Source: Saprospiraceae bacterium
GTDB lineage: Bacteria; Bacteroidota; Bacteroidia; Chitinophagales; Saprospiraceae
Assembly: GCA_016706365.1 (NCBI GenBank)
Contig: JADJJU010000005.1
Coordinates: 248,001 to 312,000, forward strand
DNA length: 64,000 bases
Reading direction: 5' to 3'
The notes below the pieces were generated by a model that saw nothing but the letters and a program-made list of their open reading frames with translations, was not told the origin of the DNA and searched no databases. Of the stretch, positions 19,536 through 28,202 are shown piece by piece (within the stretch, counting starts at the first letter, position 1; each line of letters starts with the position of its first letter). A program made the translations under genes and the position numbers.

Positions 19536-19812
19536 CTATTTTATTATACTGTTCATGGTTTCCTATCCACACTACAAATATCATCCTAATTCTATACTCT
19601 ACATCAACTATTAGTCTAAATGAATTTCCTTTAATATTGAATACAACTCTCTTGGCATTTAGAACAGAAGCATTTCTAAATTGTGATTTAAGCTCTCCAG
19701 CATTTTTCCATGTAGCAAATTCAGCCTCTTGAATCCATGCTTTTAAGGCTTGTTCCGCCGTAGGATTTTCACTATAAAAGTTCTTTAATGTACTGCTTTA
19801 CATTATCCGCAT
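19495..19812 (-). pseudogene. higB: HigB-type RNase toxin with a stop at codon 5
   Basis: The frame encodes a RelE/HigB-fold toxin of about 105 residues: STLKNFYSENPTAEQALKAW, ATWKNAGELKSQFRNASVL, RVVFNIKGNSFRLIV and HEQYNKIDANTI all match the HigB family. The natural start MRIM at 19812 aligns with the family, but codon 5 is TAA (19798-19800), where Ser or Lys is usual, and there is no obvious in-frame start just downstream. As written the toxin cannot be made; either the base is a sequencing error or the toxin has been inactivated while its antitoxin is kept. The 3' end overlaps higA by 41 bases. Confidence 0.8.
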
Positions 19813-19886
19813 AAACAATAGATTAGTTCAAAGTGTTCCCGTTTTGGTAGCAAATAAATACAGTTGATAGCAAACAATGCAAACGG

Positions 19887-20902
19887 TCAATAATTTCTTT
19901 GAATCGCCAATCCAGTCAACGCCTTCACATCCTTTAAAGTCTGAATAGCGCGTTTTCTGATCTCCGCCGAACTATCCTGAATCTGTGATTTTACATTCTT
20001 TTGTCCGCTTGAATAGCTGCAAGATTTTCCTTTAATGGTTGAGTTAATTCAATAAGTGCTTCAACCACAGCTTCTTTTAAATCTGCATATTTTAGTGCTC
20101 CACTGCTATAATCATCCAGGAGTGATTGTCTGATATCGTGCTTTTCACATGCTTTAAGCAATTCAAATAAATTGCTGACACCGGCACTCATGACATCATT
20201 TCTTTCACCGGTGTCTGTTACTGCAGAACGGACTTGTTTTCTGATCCTGTCAGCATCACCAAATAGATTAACGTAATGCTTTTCACCCAGACTTTTACTC
20301 ATTTTACGTGTAGGATCAGCAAGGGATAATACTTTTGGGGTTTCAGTATACAAAGGCTCCGGATGGACAAAATATTCCTTGTTGAATTGCCTGTTGAATC
20401 TTGCAGCGATATTTCTGGATAGCTCTAAATGTTGTTCCTGATCTTTGCCGACTGGAACCAGATCTGCATGATAAATAAGGATGTCTGCGGCCTGCAACAC
20501 AGGATAATAGAATAATCCAGCAGAAACAAAAGCTTCTTTGTCCCCTTCTTTCAACTGTTCGCCTTTGTCCTTGAATTGAGTCATACGGGCGAGTTCGCCA
20601 TATGAACAAGTGCATCCGAATATCCAGGTAAGCTCAGCGTGTTCAGGGATCAAAGATTGGATAAATAAGTTCTCAACTTTTACTCCACAAGCCATGACCA
20701 TAAAGATCATTTTCCAGGTCGCTTCCTGCAAATTAGCAGCTTTATATGGCATAGTCATCGTATGATAATTGACCACACCATATACTGCATTGTATTTTTC
20801 CTGAATAGCTACCCAGTTTTTAACAGCTCCAAAGTAGTTGCCAAGGTGCAAATCTCCGGTAGGCTGAATAGCTGATAGTACGTTCTTTTTCCTGTTTTCC
20901 AT
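19887..20902 (-). CDS. trpS: Tryptophanyl-tRNA synthetase, frameshifted near the C-terminus
   Basis: A class Ic aminoacyl-tRNA synthetase that charges tRNA-Trp. The HIGH-like motif is TGDLHLGNYFGA and the KMSKS motif is RKMSKSLGEKH; the Trp-binding region is also intact. The uncorrected frame stops at 19991 after QADKRM, about 35 residues short. Adding one base to the four-base run at 19999-20002 gives ADKKNVKSQIQ, then IRKRAIQTLKDVKALTGL and a stop at 19887, the usual helical end of TrpS. Because the enzyme is essential and no second copy is visible, the break is most likely a sequence error. A RidA-family gene lies just upstream, 9 bases from the start. Confidence 0.92.
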
Positions 20903-20911
20903 AAATGAAAA

Positions 20912-21295
20912 TTATGCTTTACCTGCGATGACCGAAATTTCAAGATTCACATATTTGGGAAGGGCAGTTACTTCCACCAATTCTCTGGCTGGGGCATTTT
21001 CCTCTCCGAAGTATTGAGCATAAATGGCATTAATTCTTCCAAATAGACCCATGTCTTTTACAAATACTGAAGCCTTTAACACATCATTATAAGTCAAACC
21101 TGCTTCTTTCAAAATAGCTCCAACATTCTTAAGCACCTGATGTGCTTCATCTTCAATATTATCCGTGATCAAATTTCCGCTGGCCGGATCAATCGCGATT
21201 TGCCCGGAAACAAAAAGGATATTGCCGAATAAAACTGCCTGATTATAAGGGCCAATTGGCGCCGGAGCATTTTCGGTTTGGATTATTTTTTTCAT
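20912..21295 (-). CDS. ridA: RidA family enamine/imine deaminase
   Basis: A 127-residue protein of the YjgF/YER057c/UK114 family: APAPIGPYNQAVLFGN, FVSGQIAIDPASG and the C-terminal PARELVEVTALP, whose Arg binds the substrate carboxylate. RidA hydrolyses reactive enamines and imines released by PLP enzymes such as threonine dehydratase. The length is typical when translation starts at 21295 (MKKIIQTENAP); a longer in-frame start at 21346 adds 17 residues not found in the family. The gene ends 9 bases before the trpS start, so the two may be co-transcribed. Confidence 0.92.
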   Translation of the reverse strand: MKKIIQTENAPAPIGPYNQAVLFGNILFVSGQIAIDPASGNLITDNIEDEAHQVLKNVGAILKEAGLTYNDVLKASVFVKDMGLFGRINAIYAQYFGEENAPARELVEVTALPKYVNLEISVIAGKA

Positions 21296-21477
21296 GATGC
21301 TTTGTTGATATTTAATTGAAATCCGCTGTTTAAGGTTTATGAACACCTGGTTGTAAAGTCAAAATGGAACCTCTTATTTATTGAAGTGTGCAAACTTATT
21401 AGAAATATCTGAGAAATAAGAAACGGAAATGAAGGGGAAGCAAAAAAGTGAATTGTATAGCGTATCAAAACACAAAA

Positions 21478-21504
21478 AGCCCCGCATAATTACTTATGGG
21501 AGCT
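21478..21504 (-). terminator. Terminator after rpmF
   Basis: Read on the minus strand, AGCTCCCATAA pairs with TTATGCGGGGCT (one bulge, one mismatch) and is followed by a T5 run. It lies 26 bases after the rpmF stop codon, so it ends the DUF177-rpmF transcript before ridA. Confidence 0.65.
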
Positions 21505-21529
21505 CTTTGTAAGTCTTTAATGATCGAAA

Positions 21530-21724
21530 CTATACTTCCTCGATCTCGCCTTTTACCAATACACGGCCTTTATAATAAAGATCGCCATCTACCTGATAAG
21601 CTCTGTGAAACATATGTGGAGTTCCCGTAGTAGCACATGTAGCTACATTAGGAGCAACAGCTTTATAGTGCGTACGACGCTTTCTTTTACGCTGTTTGGA
21701 TATTCTGGTCTTAGGATGTGCCAT
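21530..21724 (-). CDS. rpmF: 50S ribosomal protein L32
   Basis: A 64-residue basic protein starting MAHPKTRISKQRKRKRRTHY, the signature of bacterial L32. It lacks the full CxxC...CxxC zinc ribbon (only one Cys, in VATCATTG), as in many Bacteroidota. It is encoded just after the DUF177 gene, the standard partner of rpmF across bacteria, and is followed by a terminator. It belongs to the large ribosomal subunit. Confidence 0.96.
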   Translation of the reverse strand: MAHPKTRISKQRKRKRRTHYKAVAPNVATCATTGTPHMFHRAYQVDGDLYYKGRVLVKGEIEEV

Positions 21725-21748
21725 TACTTGTCAATTTATTATTTCTAT

Positions 21749-22276
21749 CTAATTATCATTAAAACCTTTCAGAGCATCCCAAATGGGATTCGGTCCTTCG
21801 GTGTTTTTATCATCATCTTTTCCTTTCAAAATATCCAGCATTTCTTTGCTGCAAGGGATAACTTCCTCATTCTCACAGTCATACATTTTGACCAATGGAA
21901 TGGAAAGCGATATTGCTTCGTAGATATACTGACTTAAATCCAGAACGCTGGTCCCATAAGGAATGAAAACAATTTCATCCTCTTCTTCCAGTGCATCCTC
22001 TGTAAACTTAAACAGCAAGGTCTGTTCTCCACTGATTGGCATTAAAATCGGAGCAAGACATCTGTCGCAGTTTGTAGGAAGGCTACCTTCTATGGTAAAT
22101 AAGCATTCCAGCATGTCCGGTCGTTTGTCCATCTCTACAATCACGTCAAAATTTCCCTGATCCACAAGGCTGTTTTCAAAATGATTAAAGAACTGAGCTC
22201 CTATGCGGAATTCAAACCTGTGGAGCCCACTATTGAGCCCTTGGATCGGTATGTTATATTCCATCAATGGATCCAT
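21749..22276 (-). CDS. DUF177 (YceD-like) protein
   Basis: A 175-residue protein with the conserved CDRCL motif (about residues 74-78) and an acidic C-terminal half, typical of DUF177/YceD, which is nearly always encoded directly before rpmF. YceD proteins are linked to 23S rRNA processing or ribosome assembly; that role is taken from the family. The stop lies 24 bases before the rpmF start, so the two share a transcript, probably from the promoter at 22304-22334. A second Met at 22264 (MEYNIPIQ) could also be the start. Confidence 0.9.
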   Translation of the reverse strand: MDPLMEYNIPIQGLNSGLHRFEFRIGAQFFNHFENSLVDQGNFDVIVEMDKRPDMLECLFTIEGSLPTNCDRCLAPILMPISGEQTLLFKFTEDALEEEDEIVFIPYGTSVLDLSQYIYEAISLSIPLVKMYDCENEEVIPCSKEMLDILKGKDDDKNTEGPNPIWDALKGFNDN

Positions 22277-22303
22277 TAATACGCGTTTCTTTCAAAAGGA
22301 CTG

Positions 22304-22334
22304 CAAAGATAATATCATCTGCCTGAAATACAAG
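22304..22334 (-). promoter_or_regulatory. Bacteroidota-type promoter of DUF177-rpmF
   Basis: On the minus strand, TTG (within CTTG, 22331-22334) is separated by 19 bases from TATCTTTG (22304-22311), matching the Bacteroidota -33/-7 consensus TTG-N19/20-TAnnTTTG. The start codon lies 28 bases downstream. Confidence 0.6.
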
Positions 22335-22389
22335 ACTTGTGTTTGTTTTTATTTTACTGATTTTCCCCGAGCCAATTTTGCTTCAGATT

Positions 22390-23784
22390 TTATTTCAATC
22401 CGCTGACCATTTTTTCGGGTTTAACCCATTGGTCAAATTGCTCATTTGTCAGCAATTCCAATTTCAAAGCCGCTTCTCTGAGTGTCAGATTTTCTTTATG
22501 TGCTTTCTTGGCAATTTTCGCTGCATTTTCATATCCAATGTGTGTATTCAAAGCGGTGACCAGCATCAGGGAGTTTTCTAAGTTTTCACGGATTGCGGCA
22601 TGATTTGGCTGAATACCTACAGCGCAATGCTTATCAAAGGAGTCACATGCATCCGCCAATAAGTTAGCGGAAACAAGGAAATTAAATATCATAAGCGGTT
22701 TGAATACATTCAATTCAAAATGTCCGTTCATGCCACCTATACTTATGGCGACATCATTACCCATAACCTGAGCGCAAACCATAGTCATTGCTTCCGCCTG
22801 AGTTGGGTTGACTTTGCCGGGCATGATAGATGATCCCGGTTCATTTTCCGGAATCATAATTTCTCCGATTCCACAACGGGGACCTGAAGCAAGTAACCTG
22901 ATATCGTTTGCAATCTTCATCAGACTGACAGCCAGTGTTTTCAATGCCCCGTGGGTTTCTACGATTGCGTCATGCGCTGCCAATGCTTCAAATTTGTTTT
23001 CTGCAGTTTTGAAAGGATGTCCGGTAAGTGAAGCGATGTGTTTGGCTACATTTTCGGAATAACCTTGAGGAGTATTCAGGCCTGTGCCCACTGCCGTACC
23101 GCCCAGTGCCAATTCGCTCAGATGGTCTAAAGTGTGTCGAATAGCTCTCAAAGCATGATCCAGCTGTGATACATATCCTGAAAATTCCTGTCCCAATGTC
23201 AATGGCGTGGCATCCATCAGGTGAGTACGACCGATTTTGACTACTCCCATATTTTCTTTTGACACGCGCTCCAGTGTATTTCTTAATTGGGTGACATTGG
23301 GTATTACTTTCTCAACTACACATATATAGGCTGCTATATGCATGGCAGTGGGAAATGTATCATTGGATGATTGTGACTTATTAACATCATCATTGGGATG
23401 AATGAATTTCTTGTCATCCATCAACTGTCCGCCATGCAAAACATGTGCGCGGTTGGCGATGACTTCATTCAGGTTCATATTGGATTGAGTACCTGAGCCG
23501 GTTTGCCAGACTACCAGAGGGAATTGATCCATCCACTGATTTTGGATGATTTCTTCACAGACCCTGGATATCAGACTGGTTTTCTCTTCTGATAATATTC
23601 CGGCTTCCTGATTAGTAATTGCAGCTGCTTTTTTTAGATATGCAAATGCATGGATGACTTCGGTTGGCATCAATTGACCTCCAATAGTGAAATTTTCTTT
23701 GGACCGCTGAGTTTGAGCTCCCCAATATTTCTCAGCGGGAACTTGCACCTCGCCCATTGTATCATGTTCTATTCTGTAAGCCAT
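22390..23784 (-). CDS. fumC: Class II fumarate hydratase
   Basis: A 464-residue, full-length fumarase of the iron-independent class II type, which interconverts fumarate and (S)-malate in the TCA cycle. Seen directly: N-terminal MGEVQVPAEKYWGAQTQRS, the TGSGTQSNMN substrate loop, GRTHLMDATPLTLGQEFSGY and the superfamily signature GSSIMPGKVNPTQ. The start at 23784 is family-typical. A TACCTTTG -7 element lies at 23806-23813 on the minus strand. The gene stands alone; the upstream neighbour is an unrelated outer-membrane protein. Confidence 0.96.
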   Translation of the reverse strand: MAYRIEHDTMGEVQVPAEKYWGAQTQRSKENFTIGGQLMPTEVIHAFAYLKKAAAITNQEAGILSEEKTSLISRVCEEIIQNQWMDQFPLVVWQTGSGTQSNMNLNEVIANRAHVLHGGQLMDDKKFIHPNDDVNKSQSSNDTFPTAMHIAAYICVVEKVIPNVTQLRNTLERVSKENMGVVKIGRTHLMDATPLTLGQEFSGYVSQLDHALRAIRHTLDHLSELALGGTAVGTGLNTPQGYSENVAKHIASLTGHPFKTAENKFEALAAHDAIVETHGALKTLAVSLMKIANDIRLLASGPRCGIGEIMIPENEPGSSIMPGKVNPTQAEAMTMVCAQVMGNDVAISIGGMNGHFELNVFKPLMIFNFLVSANLLADACDSFDKHCAVGIQPNHAAIRENLENSLMLVTALNTHIGYENAAKIAKKAHKENLTLREAALKLELLTNEQFDQWVKPEKMVSGLK

Positions 23785-23805
23785 TTTGTTGTTCTATTTT
23801 GGCCG

Positions 23806-23813
23806 CAAAGGTA
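23806..23813 (-). promoter_or_regulatory. Possible -7 element of fumC
   Basis: TACCTTTG on the minus strand, 22 bases before the fumC start, fits TAnnTTTG. I see no clear TTG at the matching -33 spacing. Confidence 0.35.
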
Positions 23814-23815
23814 AA

Positions 23816-25069
23816 TTAAAATTGGGGAAACATTCTTCCCGGAAAAACAACTAGCTGAATAAAATTGACTTCCAGCTGATCCAGATTGACCTGTCCGCCA
23901 TCAGCCATATTAACTTTCAGATTTGGGAACCAACGCAGATTTGTACGGAGGTAAAAGCTTTGAATCCGATTGGGACGAATATCCCATCCGAAAACTAATC
24001 CGGGTTTTATGCCTCTAAACTGAGCAGAACTTACTTCTTCTCCATTAAATTTTTCACTTACATTCAGCCATTCATATCCTGCAGCGAGACCGGCAAATGG
24101 AGCAAATCCATGATAATCAGCAAAGAAAACATAAGATTCGATGGCAAGTGAGCTTCTGCGCAGAGATTGAGAATATTCGTAAGCAGACTGTCCGGCTTTA
24201 GTGCTTCGATAAGCCAAATTAACTTGCAAATCGGGCTTATGCCAGTAGTATCCCACACCTGCGTCAACAAAAACGCCGGAACTTCCGGGTCTGTCAAGAT
24301 ATGCAAATTCATTTTTCATTCGATCTGAGCGATTGAGATGGAATGCCACTGAAGGACCCACCGATATTGTAAAACCATTCAATCTTTTTCTTGACGCAAG
24401 TGTATCTGTAATTGTTTTTGTCCTTCCTGATTGCCAGTTTTCTTCCGCACTTACTGTCGTGTCAAATAAATATCTGTATCCAATTCCTATTGAAACCGGG
24501 GACATTTGAGTCTTGGCGATGTGATTCCTCGCGTAGTAATAATCCAGGGATGGTCTGGTAATATAGCTAGCGTTCAAGTCAAAAATATGATTGCCTTTTT
24601 GGAATGAAAAACCAGCGCTTAGGAAAAGTTTTTGTCGAACCGCTTTTGGTCCGTCCCCTTGCTTGAAACGCATAGGTAAATGCCCGTAACCGGCAAAAGG
24701 TCTGATTTTATTTTTTCGGATTTTCCAGGGATAGATTCGGGCTGCTGTTTCTACACCAGTTGAAAATTGATTTTTGCCTGCTCTGAGTATCGGGAATGAA
24801 ATATAAAAGTCTGCATGTCCCCAGAAATGAGTGCCTCCCATAATGATTTTAGCTTCTGAAGGGCCAGAAAAGTTTGAGTCAATCCATTGTCCATTTGTAG
24901 TTTGAGACTGATTTTGACCTTGAAAAGGAAATGTTTTCAGCTCCAATCCAACATGCATTTGAGCAAATCTGTGGCGGGTTTTTCCTCCATCAATGTACAA
25001 TTGCGCAAATGCAGATTGATTCAGCAAAAGCAATCCGGGAAACAGAAATGCAGTTTTTATTAAGTTCAT
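23816..25069 (-). CDS. Outer-membrane beta-barrel protein of unknown role
   Basis: A 417-residue protein with a signal peptide (FLFPGLLLLNQSAFAQ) and alternating aromatic/polar strands throughout (for example FQKGNHIFDLNASYITR, IGIGYRYLF). It ends in an aromatic residue (MFPQF), the usual signature of an outer-membrane barrel. I do not recognise a named family. Its start overlaps the stop of the membrane protein encoded upstream by four bases, so the two are probably translated from one message. Function unknown. Confidence 0.7.
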   Translation of the reverse strand: MNLIKTAFLFPGLLLLNQSAFAQLYIDGGKTRHRFAQMHVGLELKTFPFQGQNQSQTTNGQWIDSNFSGPSEAKIIMGGTHFWGHADFYISFPILRAGKNQFSTGVETAARIYPWKIRKNKIRPFAGYGHLPMRFKQGDGPKAVRQKLFLSAGFSFQKGNHIFDLNASYITRPSLDYYYARNHIAKTQMSPVSIGIGYRYLFDTTVSAEENWQSGRTKTITDTLASRKRLNGFTISVGPSVAFHLNRSDRMKNEFAYLDRPGSSGVFVDAGVGYYWHKPDLQVNLAYRSTKAGQSAYEYSQSLRRSSLAIESYVFFADYHGFAPFAGLAAGYEWLNVSEKFNGEEVSSAQFRGIKPGLVFGWDIRPNRIQSFYLRTNLRWFPNLKVNMADGGQVNLDQLEVNFIQLVVFPGRMFPQF

Positions 25070-25695
25070 GACAATTGCTTTTTAGGTTGCGGAGTGATTT
25101 TTCTAACCCAATAAATAATTACAGGCGTTCCAAAGGCTGTAGGGATGAGCCACATAATCCAGGCAGGATCGAACTGAATATTAACTACCAGGAAGGCAGT
25201 AGCTGTAGAAATATATGATCCTACCATATGTCTGATATGTCTTATCAGCCAGGTGTTTGCAGGAATTGCAAGTTTCCTGTACACTTTATAATAAACATTG
25301 ACATCTCCGAGCGCAAGTAAGAGCGAAAGCGCTCCGAATACCCGCAATACTATGTTAAGCTCAGCTAGCATCCAAATACCCGTTCCAAAGCCAAGGATTA
25401 AAATCAGAATATCAATTTTGTCAGGGCTTGAAGTTTTATTTTGAATGGCTCTTTTCCCGCTGAGAGTCATGAATAAGGAAAACAATCCTATGTAAAAGAG
25501 GAAGTCATTGGATTTGAATGCTGAAATGAATAATGCAGTAATGGCAACTCCTATCATCGAGTAAAAGAAAATGTTTCCATTCAACTTGTGCCTGGAACTA
25601 CCTTTACGGAGCAATAATGCAATGAGACCGCAAACCAAGGCAGACATTCCTGCGATAATGTGAATAATAAGTGCGATCTGAAGAAGCGTTTCCAT
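25066..25695 (-). CDS. Polytopic membrane protein (DUF2306-like)
   Basis: About 209 residues with six or seven hydrophobic helices, the first containing IIHIIAGMSALVCGLIALLL and a later HIRHMVGSYISTATAFLVV. The pattern of paired His residues in helices near both ends resembles small DUF2306-type membrane proteins. Start chosen at 25695 (METLLQIALIIH) because the extra N-terminal residues from 25734 are polar and unlike the family. It is translated just before the outer-membrane protein gene. Function unknown. Confidence 0.65.
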   Translation of the reverse strand: METLLQIALIIHIIAGMSALVCGLIALLLRKGSSRHKLNGNIFFYSMIGVAITALFISAFKSNDFLFYIGLFSLFMTLSGKRAIQNKTSSPDKIDILILILGFGTGIWMLAELNIVLRVFGALSLLLALGDVNVYYKVYRKLAIPANTWLIRHIRHMVGSYISTATAFLVVNIQFDPAWIMWLIPTAFGTPVIIYWVRKITPQPKKQLS

Positions 25696-25847
25696 ATTGT
25701 GTTTTTTTTCTGGCACAAATATGGAATCAATCAACTTTTAAAAACAGCTAATGTGCCCAATGGTAAAGGGTCGGGGATGAATTGCAAGCTTTTGTGATGG
25801 ACGGAAAGGAGATTACAGACGTAGAATCAGTTTATATTTCGTCAGCA

Positions 25848-26512
25848 TTATTTCTTGGGAGATTTATACATGTAGAAAACGATTCCAAAATTTATGTAAA
25901 AACTCAAATTATTAGATTGAATGAAAGTATCATGGTACTTAAATGCAGATAAACCCAAAGAAGCATTCAATCCCAGGTCGACCTGATCTTGCCTGACAAT
26001 CATATAATGAGTGTAAGCTCCTAAGCTTATATAGCTATTTTTAACTGTTCCATCTCCTCCAAATTGAGAACTAAAGCTACCAGGTCCTCCCCCTCTTCTG
26101 GACATTAATATTTGATGCCTGATCTCCGCGCCCATATCAAACCTCTCTTCTCCAATTCCTAAAGGAATTTTAAAGAAATAATCAATCCCAATACCTGAAT
26201 AATTGTGACCTGGGACCCTGGACTTGAGAGCACTAAACTCCGAAAGAACTCATTACTTGAAAATCCCAGTCCTGCATCAATTTTAAATCTTGGGAACCGA
26301 AAAGGAATTGCTAAATACAAGCGCCAGTAATCGTGCGAATTATTTGATATTAAGTTCGATAACATTCCGTTGTCATCAAAAAAGGAAAAATCGTTTTTGC
26401 TTCTCTCAATTCCTCTCTCAATCCCGAAAGTAACAGATGGAATCTTATCCTGAGCTTGAGAGACAATGGAGATGAAAATCAGTGAGCATAAAATAATTTT
26501 AATACGACACAT
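25848..26512 (-). CDS. Small outer-membrane beta-barrel protein, frameshifted
   Basis: The N-terminus has a signal peptide (MCRIKIILCSLIFISIVSQAQ) and barrel-like strands follow (YWRLYLAIPFRFPRFKID). The frame stops at 26159, but the next frame continues the same pattern from SEFSALKSRVPGHNYSGIG into FFKIPLGIGEERFDMGAE and on to 25848. One lost base, best placed in the short run at 26241-26245, explains the break. The start at 26512 puts the signal peptide at the N-terminus. It resembles OmpW/porin-like barrels of Bacteroidota only in general pattern; family not recognised. Confidence 0.65.
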
Positions 26513-26588
26513 ATTTAAGAGCATAAATGTGGAAGTGAATATATGAAAAATAACTTTCATAAAATTGATAAAAAATATGTAAAATAAA

Positions 26589-26620
26589 TTTGTCAAATTG
26601 TAAAGTATAGTTTACATTTG
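26589..26620 (+). promoter_or_regulatory. Bacteroidota-type promoter of the membrane protein/XRE pair
   Basis: TTTG (26589-26592), 20 bases, then TACATTTG (26613-26620): a full match to the TTTG-N19/20-TAnnTTTG consensus. The ATG at 26637 follows 16 bases later. Confidence 0.7.
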
Positions 26621-26636
26621 TTTCAAATACATTACT

Positions 26637-27089
26637 ATGAAAACTTACTTTGAATTGCCGGCAAAATACCATTTGATCGGCTGGGTCATCCTGATCATAT
26701 TTATTCCATTTGGAATTGCCAGTATGTTTAATGAATGGCAAATTGATTTTTTACAAATTCAGGTTCGTGAAGAAGGCTCCTTCTTAAAACCGCAGTACGA
26801 AAACTTTACCAATGAGATTTTAGGAATTGGAATTCTAGTAGGACTACTGATGATTTGCCTGGCGAGGTTGAAAGAGGAAGATGAATTTACCAGATTGCTC
26901 CGTCTGAAAAGCTGGCAAAGAGGAATGACTGTCAATACAATTTTGATCATTCTGAGTTTTTTGTTTTTATATCAGGATGACTTTTTCCTTGCCGCAATGT
27001 TTCATTTGTTTACACCCCTCATATTGGTGTATATGGTGTTCCGGTTTTCAATTTTGTCATTAAACCGATCCATTGCACATGAAAAATAA
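26637..27089 (+). CDS. Small membrane protein paired with an XRE regulator
   Basis: A 150-residue protein with four hydrophobic helices (about 13-30, 57-75, 95-112, 115-137) and a charged central segment (RLKEEDEFTRLLRLKSWQRG). It has no signal peptide or enzyme motif. A cro/CI-type regulator starts inside its last codons (ATG 27079). Such membrane protein/small XRE pairs are common in Bacteroidota, where the regulator is thought to control the pair, but no biochemical function is known. A good promoter lies just upstream. Confidence 0.75.
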   Translation: MKTYFELPAKYHLIGWVILIIFIPFGIASMFNEWQIDFLQIQVREEGSFLKPQYENFTNEILGIGILVGLLMICLARLKEEDEFTRLLRLKSWQRGMTVNTILIILSFLFLYQDDFFLAAMFHLFTPLILVYMVFRFSILSLNRSIAHEK

Positions 27090-27288
27090 AGTGAAAATCA
27101 ACAGGCAGATGCATGAATGGTCCCAGGAGGAATTAGGAAGAAGGGTGGGAGTGAGCAGGCAGACCATTTATGCTATCGAGCAAGGCAACTATGCTCCTTC
27201 GGCAGTTCTGGCCTTAAAGATTGCAGCAGTTTTGGAGACGAATATTGATCAGATATTTGAATTGGAAGATACGGATTGGGAGAATTGA
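27079..27288 (+). CDS. Small XRE-family transcription regulator
   Basis: A 69-residue protein consisting almost only of a helix-turn-helix: WSQEELGRRVGVSRQTIYAI followed by EQGNYAPSAVLALKIAAVLE and a short acidic tail. It belongs to the compact cro/CI-like group that includes YozG-type regulators. The start at 27079 (MKNKVKINRQ) is preferred; an in-frame TTG at 27073 would add two residues. It overlaps the membrane protein gene by 11 bases, implying translational coupling and probable autoregulation. Confidence 0.88.
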   Translation: MKNKVKINRQMHEWSQEELGRRVGVSRQTIYAIEQGNYAPSAVLALKIAAVLETNIDQIFELEDTDWEN

Positions 27289-27344
27289 GAGTCTAATTGA
27301 TTTTGTGTAATTCCGAAGCTTCACGTTTTGTCAGCATTTTTGCA

Positions 27345-27426
27345 TAAAAGAAGCAAAAATGGCGCCAAAACGGTGTTTTATGGTTTCCTGACCCTGGACT
27401 GCATCCAGGGTTACAAAGATTTTGCC
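27345..27426. repeat. Dispersed intergenic repeat, copy near 27.4 kb
   Basis: A segment TAAAAGAAGCAAAAATGGCG with its CCAAAAC end (27345-27371) is followed by the small palindrome CCCTGG..CCAGGG and GGTTACAAAGATTTTGCC. The same two parts occur in the same order at 49199-49302 with a few changes. It sits between the convergent XRE and response-regulator genes and has no coding potential. Confidence 0.6.
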
Positions 27427-27488
27427 ACACTTAAGCAATTATTTCAATTATTCAAAATTTTGCGATTGACCAATGAACTCAAGTTGAT

Positions 27489-28202
27489 TTATTCCTGAAT
27501 GATCAATTTAAAACCCACAGAGTGATAGTTTTGAATCTCAACATTGGGGTCATTTTTAAGATATTTTCTGAGTTTTGAAAGAAAAACATCAAGGCTCCGA
27601 CCGACAAAATAATCATCTTGTCCCCAGATTTTCAGAAGAATATCTTCTCTCCGCAATACACTCCCTATGTTTTGACATAATAATTTAAGAATATCTGCTT
27701 CTCTCTGGGTCAGATTTTTTTCCTGATCCTTATAATGAAGGCTGAGATTTTTATGGTTAAATTCATATTCTCCAATTTTGAAAATATCTCTGTCAGCAGG
27801 TTGCAACATTTTATTACGTCTCAAAAACACTTTGATTCGCAGTACCAGTTCTTCAATATTAAATGGTTTTGAGATATAGTCATCAGCTCCAATGTTGAAA
27901 CCTTCAACTTTGTCTTCATCCATTGTTTTTGCAGTGAGAAAAAGAATGGGTATCTCCTGATTCATTTTCCTGATTTCCCTTGCTAATTGAAATCCATCCA
28001 TTTTTGGAAGATTGACATCCAGAATGCAGATATCATAAGGTTGTGACTGGTACTTTTCCAGACCTTCCACTCCATCTAAAGCCAGGGTAATATTGAAGCC
28101 TTTTAATTTCAGAAAATCACGGATTACTATTCCCAGGTTTTGGTCATCCTCAACAAATAGAATTTCGGGTTTTGTCTGCTCAGTATTTTCAATTGGTTGC
28201 AT
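27489..28202 (-). CDS. OmpR-family response regulator (RprY-like)
   Basis: A 237-residue regulator with a receiver domain (phospho-acceptor Asp62 in ILDVNLPKMDG, Asp19/Asp20, Lys in YISKPF) and a C-terminal winged-helix DNA-binding domain (TQREADILKLL, GRSLDVFLSKLRKYL). The recognition region WGQDDYFVGRSLDVF is characteristic of the Bacteroidota RprY group. Its start overlaps the end of the cognate sensor kinase gene by 14 bases, so kinase and regulator are co-translated. The targets cannot be deduced from this window. Confidence 0.9.
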   Translation of the reverse strand: MQPIENTEQTKPEILFVEDDQNLGIVIRDFLKLKGFNITLALDGVEGLEKYQSQPYDICILDVNLPKMDGFQLAREIRKMNQEIPILFLTAKTMDEDKVEGFNIGADDYISKPFNIEELVLRIKVFLRRNKMLQPADRDIFKIGEYEFNHKNLSLHYKDQEKNLTQREADILKLLCQNIGSVLRREDILLKIWGQDDYFVGRSLDVFLSKLRKYLKNDPNVEIQNYHSVGFKLIIQE

